From Mariniphaga sp040772505 (lineage in GTDB: Bacteria > Bacteroidota > Bacteroidia > Bacteroidales > Prolixibacteraceae): DNA of 64,000 bases. Every line of letters starts with the position of its first letter. Within the stretch, counting starts at the first letter, position 1. The stretch is from contig JAXGYA010000007.1 of assembly GCA_040772505.1 (NCBI GenBank), forward strand, positions 111,289 through 175,288, read 5' to 3'. The notes under the pieces were generated by a model. The model was given only the letters and a program-made list of their open reading frames with translations, was not told the DNA's origin and ran no database searches. The translations under genes and the position numbers were made by a program. Shown here piece after piece: positions 33,495 to 42,872 of the stretch.

Positions 33495-34949
33495 ATGAAT
33501 AAGCTGGAACACTTAAAACCACAACCTCTTTTTAACTATTTCGAGCAAATCTGCCAGATTCCGAGACCGTCAAAAAAAGAGGAAAAAATCAGGAAATTTC
33601 TGCTTGATTTTGCCAAAGAACACAAGCTGACCGCAAAAACCGACAAAGCAGGAAACGTTCTGATCTACAAACCTGCACACCCCGGCAGGGAAAACAGACT
33701 CGTGGTCATCCTGCAAACCCACATGGATATGGTTTGCGAAAAAAACAGCAACAAAATCTTCGATTTCGACAACGATCCCATTGAGCCAATAATAGCTGAC
33801 GGCTGGGTGAAAGCCAACGGAACAACATTGGGAGCCGACTGCGGCATCGGGATAGCTGCACAAATGGCTGTGCTGACATCGGACAAAATTAAACACGGTC
33901 CGCTGGAATGCCTGATAACCGTTGACGAGGAGACCGGACTCACCGGCGCCAAGGCGCTTGAGCCGGGGTTTATGACAGGTTCGGTTTTGCTGAATCTCGA
34001 TTCGGAAGATGAGGGAGAAATCTTTATCGGATGTGCCGGCGGAATTGATACGGTTGCAGTTCTTCATTATGAAAAAGAGCCTGTCCCGAAGAGTCATGCG
34101 GCAATGGAAATTTCAGTATCCGGGCTTTTGGGAGGCCATTCCGGTGACGATATTCACAAAAACAGGGGCAATGCCATCAAAATCCTGAACCGATTTTTGC
34201 TCCGTGCTTTTAATGATTTTTCTGCACGATTGGCAGACTTCAACGGCGGTAATCTTCGCAACGCCATTGCACGCGAAGCCCGGGCAGTAATCGTTTTCCC
34301 GGAAAAGGAAAAATCAAACCTGATAAATAGATTCAACAACTTTGAAAAACAGGTGAAATTTGAGTTTGAACACAATGAACCCAATCTGAAACTTAGTGCA
34401 GAAGATGCCGAACTGCCCGGTTTTTTGATTGACTTCAAAACCCAAAACAAGCTGCTAAATGCAATATCAGCATCTCCGCACGGCGTACTGGAGATGAGCA
34501 CCCGGATGGAAGGCATGGTTGAAACTTCAACCAATCTGGCTTCGGTGAAATTTGAAACAAACAATACAATCCTTATTACCACAAGTCAGCGGAGCGAACT
34601 GGAAAGCAGAAAATATGCCGCCGCAGAAATGGTGCGGTCGGTGTTTGAACTTGCCGGCGCCGCAGTAACCCATTCCGATGGTTATCCCGGATGGGCTCCC
34701 AATCCGGATTCCAATATATTGAAGACAACGGTTTCTTCCTACAAAAAACTGTTTGGCAAAGAGCCTGTTGTGCGTTCCATCCACGCCGGACTGGAGTGCG
34801 GTCTTTTCCTTGAAAAATATCCAAATCTGGATATGGTCTCCTTCGGGCCAACCATAAAGGGCGCACATTCGCCCGATGAACGGCTCAATATTGAGACAAC
34901 GGAAAAGTTCTGGAAACATCTGCTGGATGTTCTGGAAAATATTGAGTAG
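33495..34949 (+). CDS. pepD: Aminoacyl-histidine dipeptidase (M20 family)
   Basis: Zinc dipeptidase that splits Xaa-His and other dipeptides in the cytoplasm. 484 aa, normal for PepD. The M20 metal ligands are seen in 'LQTHMDMVCEKN' (first His/Asp), 'LGADCGIGIAAQM' (bridging Asp) and 'VDEETGLTGA' (catalytic Glu), with the last ligands in 'IHAGLECGLF' and 'SFGPTIKGAHSPDE'. The start lies one base after the queA stop, so the two are probably co-transcribed. Confidence 0.95.
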   Translation: MNKLEHLKPQPLFNYFEQICQIPRPSKKEEKIRKFLLDFAKEHKLTAKTDKAGNVLIYKPAHPGRENRLVVILQTHMDMVCEKNSNKIFDFDNDPIEPIIADGWVKANGTTLGADCGIGIAAQMAVLTSDKIKHGPLECLITVDEETGLTGAKALEPGFMTGSVLLNLDSEDEGEIFIGCAGGIDTVAVLHYEKEPVPKSHAAMEISVSGLLGGHSGDDIHKNRGNAIKILNRFLLRAFNDFSARLADFNGGNLRNAIAREARAVIVFPEKEKSNLINRFNNFEKQVKFEFEHNEPNLKLSAEDAELPGFLIDFKTQNKLLNAISASPHGVLEMSTRMEGMVETSTNLASVKFETNNTILITTSQRSELESRKYAAAEMVRSVFELAGAAVTHSDGYPGWAPNPDSNILKTTVSSYKKLFGKEPVVRSIHAGLECGLFLEKYPNLDMVSFGPTIKGAHSPDERLNIETTEKFWKHLLDVLENIE

Positions 34950-35023
34950 TTTTAAACTAAAAAAAAACAAAAAGCTTTCTTTAAAAACATATCAACTTTA
35001 AATCACTGTAAAACAACACCATA

Positions 35024-37036
35024 ATGAAACGAAAATTTTTATTGCTCCCCTTTTCGCTGCTGTTTTTTCTAAACATTGCTTACACACAGGAACCTTCCGC
35101 CTCTGTTTTTTCCCGCAATCAGGGCGGCGACCGCCAGTGGCTGATCTATCAGGACAACCATCGCGCTTTGTACAAAATCATCACCGATGAGGCGTTCAGG
35201 CTTTTGGATGAGAGAGGAGAAAAAATCTCCCGTTTCAACACCCGCGATGACTGGGCGGCGCACCAAAAAGAGATAAAATCGGTGCTTTGCCGTTCGCTTG
35301 AAAAATTCAGAAAAACACCGCTCAATGCTGTTACCACCGGCACTTTAGAGCGGGAAACGTTCACTGTGGAAAAAGTGCGGTTTGAATCCCATCCCGGCTT
35401 TTATGTCACTGCCGGGCTCTTCCTTCCCAAAAAAAGGCAAAATCCGGCACCTGCCGTGATTTACGCCTGCGGGCACACCGAACTTGGTTTCCGAAGCGAC
35501 ACCTACCAGCATGTCATTCTCAATCTGGTGGATAAAGGATTCATTGTGCTGGCATTCGATCCCCTCGGACAGGGCGAACGCCTGCAATATCCCGATGCAG
35601 ACACCGGCAAATCGAAGGTTGGCGGTCCCACCAAGGAGCACTCCTTTGCAGGTGTTCAGACACTGCTCACCGGCACTTCGCTCACCGACTATTTTGTGTG
35701 GGACGGCATCCGGGTTCTGGACTACCTTGAAACCCGCCCCGAAGTGGACATGAAGCGAATCGGAATGACGGGACGTTCAGGCGGAGGCACCCAAACTGCC
35801 CAGATTTCAGCCTGCGACGACCGGGTTTATGCAGCCGCACCGGAATGTTACATCACTAATTTCAAAAGACTGCTCCAATCCATCGGGCCGCAGGATGCAG
35901 AACAAAATCCATACAATGCCATTGCCGCCGGATTTGACCATGCCGATTTCATTCATGTCAGAGCGCCAAAACCAACGCTGATCATTACTACCACTCACGA
36001 TTTTTTCAGTATTCAGGGCGCAAGGGAGACTTTTGCCGAAGCGCAAAAGTCATACACCGCAATGGGAAAACCGGAAAACATTCAGATGTGCGAAGATTTC
36101 GGAGTGCATCAATCCACGCAAAAAAACAGAGAAGAATTGTATGCCTTTTTCCAAAAACACCTAAACAATCCGGGGGATAACAAAGATGTAAAAACCACTC
36201 CTTTCGCCCAGGAAGAGCTTTGGGTAACACCAACCGGACAAATAGGAACATCGTACGACTGCGAAACGGTATTCAGCCTGAACCAAAAATATTTTTCCAA
36301 AAAATCAATCTCAGCCGGCGATTTGAAAGAAAAGGTTTTGCAAACAGCAGGAATTCAGCCCGAAAGAGCGCTCACAGCAGCAGTTTACACCGGAAAAACT
36401 CAAAAAGAGAATGTGGAAGCAAAAAAATACTTTCTGGAAAACGACAAAAAGGATTATGCGCTTCCGGTTTATGTGATTGAAAACGATAAAAACAGCAACG
36501 GCAAACTTGTAGTCTGGTTTCATCAGGATGGGAAAAGCAAGATTTTTGAAACTCCGCTGTTTCAGGAAATTTTAAGTGAGGCAAGCACAATCGTTGCAGC
36601 CGACCTGCCCGGCACCGGCGAATTAAACGACCCCAGTTTTTCGGGCGACGGGGTGATTGCAAAAATTACGTTTAACTATACTTTCGGCGCCAACCTTGCA
36701 GGGAAAAGTATTCCCGGAATACAGGCAGAAGCAATCGCCCTGCTCAATCAGTTTTTAAATTCCAGTTCACATTTTCTGAACAAAAAACCGGAAGCCATAG
36801 TGCAGGGAAATGCGGCGTCAGCCGTGTTGCATTATATAATGCTGAACAATCCATTTGAAAAAATCACCTTTTACGATTTTCCCGGGCAGATGACGGAGCT
36901 GGTCAACACCGAATATTATAATCCTGAAACCGCTTTTAGTGCAGTTCCCGGCAGTCTGCCGTTTTATGATTTAAGCGATCTCATGGATCACCTGAAATCA
37001 GCAGGAACAGAGATAGTTATTCACTACAAAAAGTAA
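35024..37036 (+). CDS. Secreted alpha/beta hydrolase (acetyl-xylan-esterase-like)
   Basis: 670 aa with a signal peptide ('MKRKFLLLPFSLLFFLNIAY'). The first half is an alpha/beta hydrolase with the nucleophile elbow 'GRSGGG' (Ser252), an oxyanion strand 'AVIYACGHTELGF', the acid 'TTHDFFS' and the His in 'EDFGVHQS'. The second half (about 400-670) looks like a degenerate second hydrolase-like domain with no clear nucleophile. The overall build fits the AXE1/DUF-type carbohydrate esterases of Bacteroidota. The substrate is not readable, and no polysaccharide-utilisation genes are adjacent. Confidence 0.8.
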   Translation: MKRKFLLLPFSLLFFLNIAYTQEPSASVFSRNQGGDRQWLIYQDNHRALYKIITDEAFRLLDERGEKISRFNTRDDWAAHQKEIKSVLCRSLEKFRKTPLNAVTTGTLERETFTVEKVRFESHPGFYVTAGLFLPKKRQNPAPAVIYACGHTELGFRSDTYQHVILNLVDKGFIVLAFDPLGQGERLQYPDADTGKSKVGGPTKEHSFAGVQTLLTGTSLTDYFVWDGIRVLDYLETRPEVDMKRIGMTGRSGGGTQTAQISACDDRVYAAAPECYITNFKRLLQSIGPQDAEQNPYNAIAAGFDHADFIHVRAPKPTLIITTTHDFFSIQGARETFAEAQKSYTAMGKPENIQMCEDFGVHQSTQKNREELYAFFQKHLNNPGDNKDVKTTPFAQEELWVTPTGQIGTSYDCETVFSLNQKYFSKKSISAGDLKEKVLQTAGIQPERALTAAVYTGKTQKENVEAKKYFLENDKKDYALPVYVIENDKNSNGKLVVWFHQDGKSKIFETPLFQEILSEASTIVAADLPGTGELNDPSFSGDGVIAKITFNYTFGANLAGKSIPGIQAEAIALLNQFLNSSSHFLNKKPEAIVQGNAASAVLHYIMLNNPFEKITFYDFPGQMTELVNTEYYNPETAFSAVPGSLPFYDLSDLMDHLKSAGTEIVIHYKK

Positions 37037-37402
37037 TGTTGAAAATCCACATAGGCACATTAGGGCACATAGGTTTTTCATCTTTCTCTGTGGCTCTCTG
37101 TGTTCTCCGTGGTAAATTCCTCTTGAACCACAGAGTAGATACTTAGAAAATCCGTGCAGTTCCCCGGTTTTTGTGAATTTTAGCACCCCTCCGTCCGGTC
37201 ATTCAGGCTTTTACAATAAATATGTTCAACTCTTTTTATTCAGTTGTTTTTTAATAATAATTATTTGGTAAATTGTGAGCTTAAAATTTCAGAATGTCAG
37301 AGGATTATTTAAGCAAAATACAAGTTTCAATCAATCAGGGAGATGCAAGAGAAGGACAAACGTATGAAATTTACCCGGGTGTAGAAATAAATTTATTTTG
37401 AC
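37037..37402. other. Spacer with inverted repeat and a doubtful 35-codon ORF
   Basis: 366 bases. CTCTGTGG (37086-37093) pairs with CCACAGAG (37128-37135) around a CTCTGTG/CTCCGTGG-rich stretch that resembles a common dispersed intergenic repeat. A 35-aa ORF (37294-37401, 'MSEDYLSKIQVSINQGDARE...') ends one base before the ATG of the next frame. It has no recognisable motif and may be the tail of a lost gene. Confidence 0.4.
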
Positions 37403-38677
37403 ATGAATAATTATTTTTACACAAAGAGCATTCACAAAATGAATAAATCCTGGGTAATAACCTGTTTGATTAACTTTTTCGTTGCAGCAGTTTTAGGTTT
37501 GATTTTACGTTTTTCCTTTATTGGCAACATTGCAGTCAATTTCCGTTATCTTACTCATGCTCACTCACATGTTGCAATGCTGGGCTGGCTTTATTTAATG
37601 CTTTATACTTTTACAGTTCATCTCTTTGCGAAGAGAAATCAAAAAGTATATCGCTATCTGTTTTTCATTACTCAAATCAGCATTCTGGGAATGCTTTTCA
37701 GCTTTCCCTTTCAGGGGTATGCCGCCTTTTCAATCGTTTTTTCTTCAATCCACATATTTGTCTCCTATTTTTTTGTAAAGCTCATTTTAAAAGATTTGCG
37801 CCCCGTCAACAGCGCTGCAAAAAAATTCATCCGGACAGCACTGTGGTTTATGGTTTTTTCCACATTTGGTATCTGGCTCATACCGGTTTCCATTGTTGCC
37901 TTTGGCAAAAACTCTGATGCATACAATGCAGCTATTCAGGTCTTTTTGCACTTTCAGTTTGACGGCTGGTTTTTACTCGGAATTTTTGGTCTGGGCATTC
38001 ACTACGTTCTGAAAAATTCGTTACAAAAAGATTCCGTTTTAAAAAAAGCATTAAGCTGGCTGACTGTGTCCATCATATTCACGCTTTTCCTGCCGGTAGG
38101 CTGGTACATTAAACATCCTTTTTTTAACTATTTAAACAGCGTTGGAGTCATACTGCAACTGGTTGGTTTTTATTATCTGTTTACTGCGTTGAAAACACCT
38201 GTAAAAACTTTTTATTCAGAAGCTTCTCTTTTCGTGAAAATTATGGGGATGTTCATTCTGGCATCACTGCTGGTAAAAGTGCTGTTCCAAACGTTTTCGG
38301 TTTTTCCTGTGGTCATTGAAGCTGCCATACAAACAAGAAACTTTGTGGTTGGGTTTGTTCACCTACTGATGCTTGGCGTAATCAGTGGTGCCCTGCTGAT
38401 GTTTTTATCCATTGAAGGATTTTTTGTGAGGCGAAAAGGAGTTATTTATCTGGCAACCGCCCTCTATATTTCAGGCTTTATTCTGAGTGAACTGCTGCTG
38501 TTTCTGCAAGGTTTAATGTCCTACTTTCTTTGGGGTGCAATTCCTGCATTTAATCTTAATATGTTTATTTTCAGTGCTTTTATTGTAGCGGGAGTGTTTC
38601 TATTTTTACTGAACACTTTTGGAACTTTTCCCGGACTTTTTTCTGAAAAAATTGAAACAGACAGACATAACAAGTGA
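37403..38677 (+). CDS. Multi-pass membrane protein resembling heme-copper oxidase subunit I
   Basis: 424 aa from 37403, or 412 aa from the better-placed ATG 37439 ('MNKSWVITCLINFF'). About 12 membrane helices. Conserved His lie where haem or metal ligands would sit: 'THAHSHVAMLGWLYLMLY' near residue 50, 'FLHFQFDGWFLLGIFGLGIH' near 190 and 'GFVHLLMLGVISG' near 325. The pattern recalls the NnrS/NorB/cytochrome-oxidase-I superfamily seen in Bacteroidota proteins of unknown role. No CuB/haem set can be assigned with confidence. Its 3' end overlaps the convergent DUF2784 gene by 72 bp. Confidence 0.6.
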   Translation: MNNYFYTKSIHKMNKSWVITCLINFFVAAVLGLILRFSFIGNIAVNFRYLTHAHSHVAMLGWLYLMLYTFTVHLFAKRNQKVYRYLFFITQISILGMLFSFPFQGYAAFSIVFSSIHIFVSYFFVKLILKDLRPVNSAAKKFIRTALWFMVFSTFGIWLIPVSIVAFGKNSDAYNAAIQVFLHFQFDGWFLLGIFGLGIHYVLKNSLQKDSVLKKALSWLTVSIIFTLFLPVGWYIKHPFFNYLNSVGVILQLVGFYYLFTALKTPVKTFYSEASLFVKIMGMFILASLLVKVLFQTFSVFPVVIEAAIQTRNFVVGFVHLLMLGVISGALLMFLSIEGFFVRRKGVIYLATALYISGFILSELLLFLQGLMSYFLWGAIPAFNLNMFIFSAFIVAGVFLFLLNTFGTFPGLFSEKIETDRHNK

Positions 38678-39001
38678 AAAAACAAAAAACAGAACTGTGA
38701 TGGTTTCTGCCGTCTTGTCGCCCAAATAGATTCCTGAAACTCTGTGGATCAAATAATTAATATAGGAGTGCGGCAAATTTGTTTCGCCTGATTTTCTCAA
38801 AACCTGCCAGTGCCATTCCGTGAGTGGACAAAATCCGATTCCGTAAAAAATCCCCAATCCAAACCATGAAGCGGCAGTGACCGACAATGTGATAAAATTT
38901 GCAAGCCGTGTTTTCTTCCATATCCACCCAAAAACATTAAACAGTGTCAGTCCTGAATGAAAAATTACGAAAAACCAGTCTAAAAAATGATACCAAAACA
39001 T
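38606..39001 (-). CDS. DUF2784 family membrane protein
   Basis: 131 aa with about four membrane helices. The family core 'GFCPLTEWHWQVLRKSGET' followed by 'SYINYLIHRVSGIYLG' corresponds to the DUF2784 pattern CPLTxxExxLR...YxxxFIxHY. The function is unknown. It overlaps the end of the preceding membrane protein gene tail to tail. Confidence 0.75.
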   Translation of the reverse strand: MFWYHFLDWFFVIFHSGLTLFNVFGWIWKKTRLANFITLSVTAASWFGLGIFYGIGFCPLTEWHWQVLRKSGETNLPHSYINYLIHRVSGIYLGDKTAETITVLFFVFSLVMSVCFNFFRKKSGKSSKSVQ

Positions 39002-39108
39002 AGCGGTAAATTAATGTTCATCGGCGCAATCTTGAATTCTTCCAAACCGGATTATCTGTTTTTCAACCTGCCTGAGCGATTGAGAAACTCATTGTCATAA
39101 ATAAGAAT

Positions 39109-39657
39109 TCATGCATAAATGACCTGATCCATCTTCACATCATGCCCGTCAACAGGGATAATATCGAAAAACTGAAAGTCGAAGCAAACGCCGATTTTTA
39201 TTGCTTTTACCCTACTCAGCAGCTTGTCGTAATAAGCTTTTCCATGTCCGAGACGGTTCATATTTTTATCAAAAGCAACCCCGGGAACAATAATAAGTTC
39301 CAGCTCTGAAGAATCTGACAAAATTTGCCCGGTCGGCTCCATAATGTTGAATGCTCTGCCGGGTCTGAGTGATTCAACCCCTTCAAAATATCTCAGCTCC
39401 AGTTCATCTTTTTTGACAACAGGCAAAACAAACTTTTTCTCGTTCATATATTTCAGAATAAACTCGGTTGTTTCCACCTCATCAGGCATTGACCAATAAC
39501 ACATCACTGTTTTTGCATTTACAAAATCAGATAACTTTTCAAGCTCAGCAAAAATTTGCCGGGATTTTTCAAGTTTTTCCTCTGAAGAGCATCCGGCTTT
39601 TAGTTTCCAAACCTTTTGCCGCAACTCCTGCTTTTGAATTTTAATACTTTTTTCCAT
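39109..39657 (-). CDS. 5-formyltetrahydrofolate cyclo-ligase
   Basis: ATP-dependent conversion of 5-formyl-THF to 5,10-methenyl-THF. 182 aa from ATG 39657 ('MEKSIKIQKQELRQKVW'); the frame is open ten codons further. Signatures: basic N-terminal helix 'KQELRQKVWKLKAG', 'CYWSMPDEVETTEFI', 'LELIIVPGVAFDKNMNRLGH' and 'GKAYYDKLL', the MTHFS phosphate/ATP loop. It is divergent from fhs, with which it shares the C1-folate pool. Confidence 0.93.
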   Translation of the reverse strand: MEKSIKIQKQELRQKVWKLKAGCSSEEKLEKSRQIFAELEKLSDFVNAKTVMCYWSMPDEVETTEFILKYMNEKKFVLPVVKKDELELRYFEGVESLRPGRAFNIMEPTGQILSDSSELELIIVPGVAFDKNMNRLGHGKAYYDKLLSRVKAIKIGVCFDFQFFDIIPVDGHDVKMDQVIYA

Positions 39658-39804
39658 AAGACCGACTGATACATTGAGAATATTCAACCCTGTAACTTAT
39701 ATTTTGAAATTAATTCTCTATAAAAATAACTGTTTTAATAGTATTGATGTCAATCCTCCAACAACTTATAAGTGAATTTCTTCATCACTACTTTATTACA
39801 AAAT

Positions 39805-39838
39805 TTTGAGTAAAAACTCTGTTAATTTTGTATATTTG
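39805..39838 (+). promoter_or_regulatory. Putative fhs promoter
   Basis: TTTG (39805-39808), 22 bases, then TATATTTG (39831-39838): both Bacteroidota housekeeping boxes are perfect. The fhs start codon is 53 bases further on. Confidence 0.65.
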
Positions 39839-39891
39839 TTCAATATGCAACGACACAATTTGCTCATTTTTTGACAAAAAACAAAAAGACC

Positions 39892-41562
39892 ATGAAATCA
39901 GATTTTGATTTAGCCAAAGAAGCAAAAATGCTTCATATCAATGACATTGCAAAACAGTTAAATATCGATCCGGATGATTTGGATTTGTATGGAAAACACA
40001 AAGCAAAAATCCCGTTAAAATATATTGATGAAGAAAAGGTAAAAAAATCAAAATTAATACTGGTTACCGCCATTACCCCCACGCCTGCAGGTGAGGGAAA
40101 AACAACCGTTGCCATTGCACTGGCACAGGGACTGAACAAAATTGGAAAAAAAGCTACTGTTGTAATTCGTGAACCTTCGCTTGGACCTGTGTTTGGCATT
40201 AAGGGCGGAGCTGCTGGCGGCGGAATGTCGCAGGTGATTCCCATGGAAGATATAAATCTGCACTTTACAGGAGATATTGCAGCGGTTGAAAAAGCGCACA
40301 ATCTTCTGGCAGCGCTTATTGACAACAATATCCAGAGCAGAAAATACAATTTGAATATTGACCCGCGCAGCATAACATGGAAACGTGTTCTCGACATGAA
40401 CGATCGTGCTTTGCGAAATATAGTCGTGGGACTTGGAGGTTTAACCGACGGTGTGCCGCGCCAGAGTGGTTTTGACATTGCTGTGGCATCTGAAATTATG
40501 GCAATTCTATGTTTGAGTGAAAATATTGAAGATTTGAAAAGCAAACTTGAAAATATTTTTATCGGTTGCACCTATGACAAAACTCCTATTTTTGCCCGCG
40601 ACCTTAAAGCACAGGGAGCCATGACCGTATTGTTGCGTCATGCCATAAAACCCAATCTGGTGCAAACCATGGAAAACACTCCCGCGATTATTCATGGCGG
40701 ACCGTTTGCCAATATTGCCCAGGGAACCAACTCGCTGATAGCCACAAAAATGGCTCTGTCTTTATCAGACTATGTCATCACTGAAGCCGGTTTTGCATCA
40801 GAGCTGGGCGCTGAAAAATTTTTCGACATAAAAGCCAGATATGGAGGGCTTTCACCAGGTTTGGGAGTTATTGTTGCCACCGTCAGAGCACTCAGATATC
40901 ATGGAGGTGTCAATAAGAGAGAGGTTGCAAATCCCAACCCGGAAGCCGTATTTCGGGGATTGAGCAATCTGGATAAGCATATAGAAAACATTCGCTGTTT
41001 TAATGTAAATCCTGTGGTTACCATCAACCGGTTTTTAACTGACACACCTGAAGAAATAGCAACAATCATTAGTCATTGTGAGAGCCAGGGAGTGAAAGTG
41101 GCAGTTAATGATGGCTGGGAAAAAGGTGGCGAAGGTGCTATAGAGCTGGCTGAACTGGTAGTTTCAGAAACAATCAAAAAAGAAAATACTTTTCAGCCGC
41201 TTTATGAGCTTAAAAGTCCGGTACAGGAAAAAATAAAAATCATTGCACAAAAAATGTATGGTGCTGAGGATGTTGAATATTCATCATCAGCTAAAAAGAC
41301 ACTGGAACGAATTGAGAAGCTCGGTTTCTCGGATTTGGCAATCTGCATTGCCAAAACTCAAAGTTCACTTTCTGATGACCCCAAACTCATTGGTCGTCCT
41401 TCAGGGTTTGTATTAAAAATTCGTGAAATTGAGCTGGCAACCGGCGCCGGTTTTATCATTCCAATCGCAGGAGATATAATGAGAATGCCGGGATTGCCTG
41501 CAATCCCGGCAGCAGAAAATATTGATATCGATTCCGATGGAAATATTTTCGGACTATTTTAA
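39892..41562 (+). CDS. fhs: Formate--tetrahydrofolate ligase
   Basis: Makes 10-formyl-THF from formate, ATP and THF. 556 aa from ATG 39892 ('MKSDFDLAKEAKMLHINDIA'), the family length; the frame begins at a TTG seven codons upstream. The P-loop-like 'TPTPAGEGKTTVAIALAQGL' is at about 62-81, and 'EPSLGPVFGIKGGAAGGG' is diagnostic. 'MRMPGLPAIPAAENIDID' is at the C-terminus. With 5-FTHF cyclo-ligase, gcvP and metF nearby, it belongs to a local cluster of one-carbon genes. Confidence 0.98.
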   Translation: MKSDFDLAKEAKMLHINDIAKQLNIDPDDLDLYGKHKAKIPLKYIDEEKVKKSKLILVTAITPTPAGEGKTTVAIALAQGLNKIGKKATVVIREPSLGPVFGIKGGAAGGGMSQVIPMEDINLHFTGDIAAVEKAHNLLAALIDNNIQSRKYNLNIDPRSITWKRVLDMNDRALRNIVVGLGGLTDGVPRQSGFDIAVASEIMAILCLSENIEDLKSKLENIFIGCTYDKTPIFARDLKAQGAMTVLLRHAIKPNLVQTMENTPAIIHGGPFANIAQGTNSLIATKMALSLSDYVITEAGFASELGAEKFFDIKARYGGLSPGLGVIVATVRALRYHGGVNKREVANPNPEAVFRGLSNLDKHIENIRCFNVNPVVTINRFLTDTPEEIATIISHCESQGVKVAVNDGWEKGGEGAIELAELVVSETIKKENTFQPLYELKSPVQEKIKIIAQKMYGAEDVEYSSSAKKTLERIEKLGFSDLAICIAKTQSSLSDDPKLIGRPSGFVLKIREIELATGAGFIIPIAGDIMRMPGLPAIPAAENIDIDSDGNIFGLF

Positions 41563-41569
41563 CTAACAG

Positions 41570-41914
41570 TTAGTTCCAGTATTTTTCATTGACCATCCAG
41601 TTTTCAACACATAAAGTTTCATCTTTGTCCAAAGCTAAATACTTTAAGGCAGGGATTTCCCACATATTGTCATCCAACATCCATGATTCAATGCACATAC
41701 TATTTTCCCTCTCTGCTTTATATGTGTATTTTGCTTTAGGAAAATTCCAGTAAGCATCATTTATCATCCAGTTTTCAAGTTGAAGCTCGCTGTCTGTTGT
41801 CTTTTCCAGACCTGAAAAAGCAATCATTTCTTTTCCTTCAGCTTCAACATTTGCTGCGAATAAAAATCCAGCAAAAAATATGGCAAGTGCCATACGGTTA
41901 ATTTTTGTTTTCAT
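41570..41914 (-). CDS. Small secreted protein with three Trp-rich repeats
   Basis: 114 aa with a signal peptide ('MALAIFFAGFLFAANVEAEG'). The mature part is almost entirely three copies, period 28-29 residues, of a unit beginning (E)NWM: 'LENWMINDAYWNFP', 'IESWMLDDNMWEIP' and 'VENWMVNEKYWN', the second and third preceded by a Cys. Each unit has the pattern E-x-W-M-x-(N/D)-(D/E)-x-x-W. I do not know a function for it. It is convergent with fhs and downstream of ispE on the minus strand but 139 bases away. Confidence 0.8.
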   Translation of the reverse strand: MKTKINRMALAIFFAGFLFAANVEAEGKEMIAFSGLEKTTDSELQLENWMINDAYWNFPKAKYTYKAERENSMCIESWMLDDNMWEIPALKYLALDKDETLCVENWMVNEKYWN

Positions 41915-42053
41915 TGTTTTCTGTTTTTAAGTAATTTTGTTTTCATTGTTGTACAATCATTAGACTGTTCAACGGCACAAAGATTACACTCTATTCTTGG
42001 AGAAAAAACAGGAGATTGACAAACAGAGGGATTTATTCGGTGAATGGCAGGTT

Positions 42054-42857
42054 TTAGCAAACAAATAAGACACTTTCGGGTATTTTTATATTCAAGTCAG
42101 CCGGCAAATCGCTAAAAATTCCGAAAAGTGCAGAGCCGCTGCCCGACATGGAAGCATATAGTGCACCGAGTTCGTATAGGGTATTCTTCCATTTTTCAAT
42201 TTCAGGATAACGCAAAAAAACAACTTTTTCAAAATCGTTAACCACGACATCTTCCCATTCTTCAACGGGCAATCCTATAATATTTCTCAGATCAAATCCA
42301 GGTTTAGCAGGAACTATCTCCCGGTATGCCTGCCCGGTGTTCACCGGAATGCCGGGTATAATTAAAACCAGGCGATAGTCCGGCAAATTAAGCGGAAACG
42401 GACTAAGTGCGTCGCCAATTCCAGTGGCAAAGGCAGGTTCATTGTCAATAAAAAACGGACAATCGGCACCAAGCTGAACGGCATAGCTTCTAAGCCGGTC
42501 ATTGCTGAGTTGCAATTGAAAGTAATTATTCAGCATTTTCAAAGTAAATGCAGCATTTGAAGAACCGCCTCCCAATCCTGACCCGGGCGGTATCACTTTG
42601 TGCAAATGAAATTTTACCGGCGGCAATTCAAATTCCTTTTGAAGCAGCCGGTATGCCTTCATTACCAGATTGTTTTCTGAAGTGCCGTTAATTTGAATTC
42701 CGGAAAAAGCAATTCTGCTCTTTTCCGATTCAGCCATTTCCAGAATATCCATGAGCGGAACCGGATAAAAGACGGTTTCCAGATTGTGATAGCCGTCAGA
42801 ACGTTGGGAAACAACATGAAGCCCAATATTTATTTTTGCACCCGGAAAAACTATCAT
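42054..42857 (-). CDS. ispE: 4-diphosphocytidyl-2-C-methyl-D-erythritol kinase
   Basis: Phosphorylates CDP-ME in the MEP isoprenoid pathway; dxr of the same pathway is at 53456. 267 aa of GHMP kinase fold. The substrate motif 'PGAKINIGLHVVSQRSDGYH' is at the N-terminus, the ATP loop 'PPGSGLGGGSSNAA' near residue 90, and the third GHMP motif 'YASMSGSGSALFGIF' near the end. It starts 15 bases after the gcvP stop, so the two are probably co-transcribed. Confidence 0.96.
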   Translation of the reverse strand: MIVFPGAKINIGLHVVSQRSDGYHNLETVFYPVPLMDILEMAESEKSRIAFSGIQINGTSENNLVMKAYRLLQKEFELPPVKFHLHKVIPPGSGLGGGSSNAAFTLKMLNNYFQLQLSNDRLRSYAVQLGADCPFFIDNEPAFATGIGDALSPFPLNLPDYRLVLIIPGIPVNTGQAYREIVPAKPGFDLRNIIGLPVEEWEDVVVNDFEKVVFLRYPEIEKWKNTLYELGALYASMSGSGSALFGIFSDLPADLNIKIPESVLFVC

Positions 42858-42872
42858 AAGCGAAGCGCCACC

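Noticed and set aside
37294..37401. 35-aa ORF directly before the membrane protein gene
   Set aside because: Too short to support, no motif; kept only as a note in the spacer entry.
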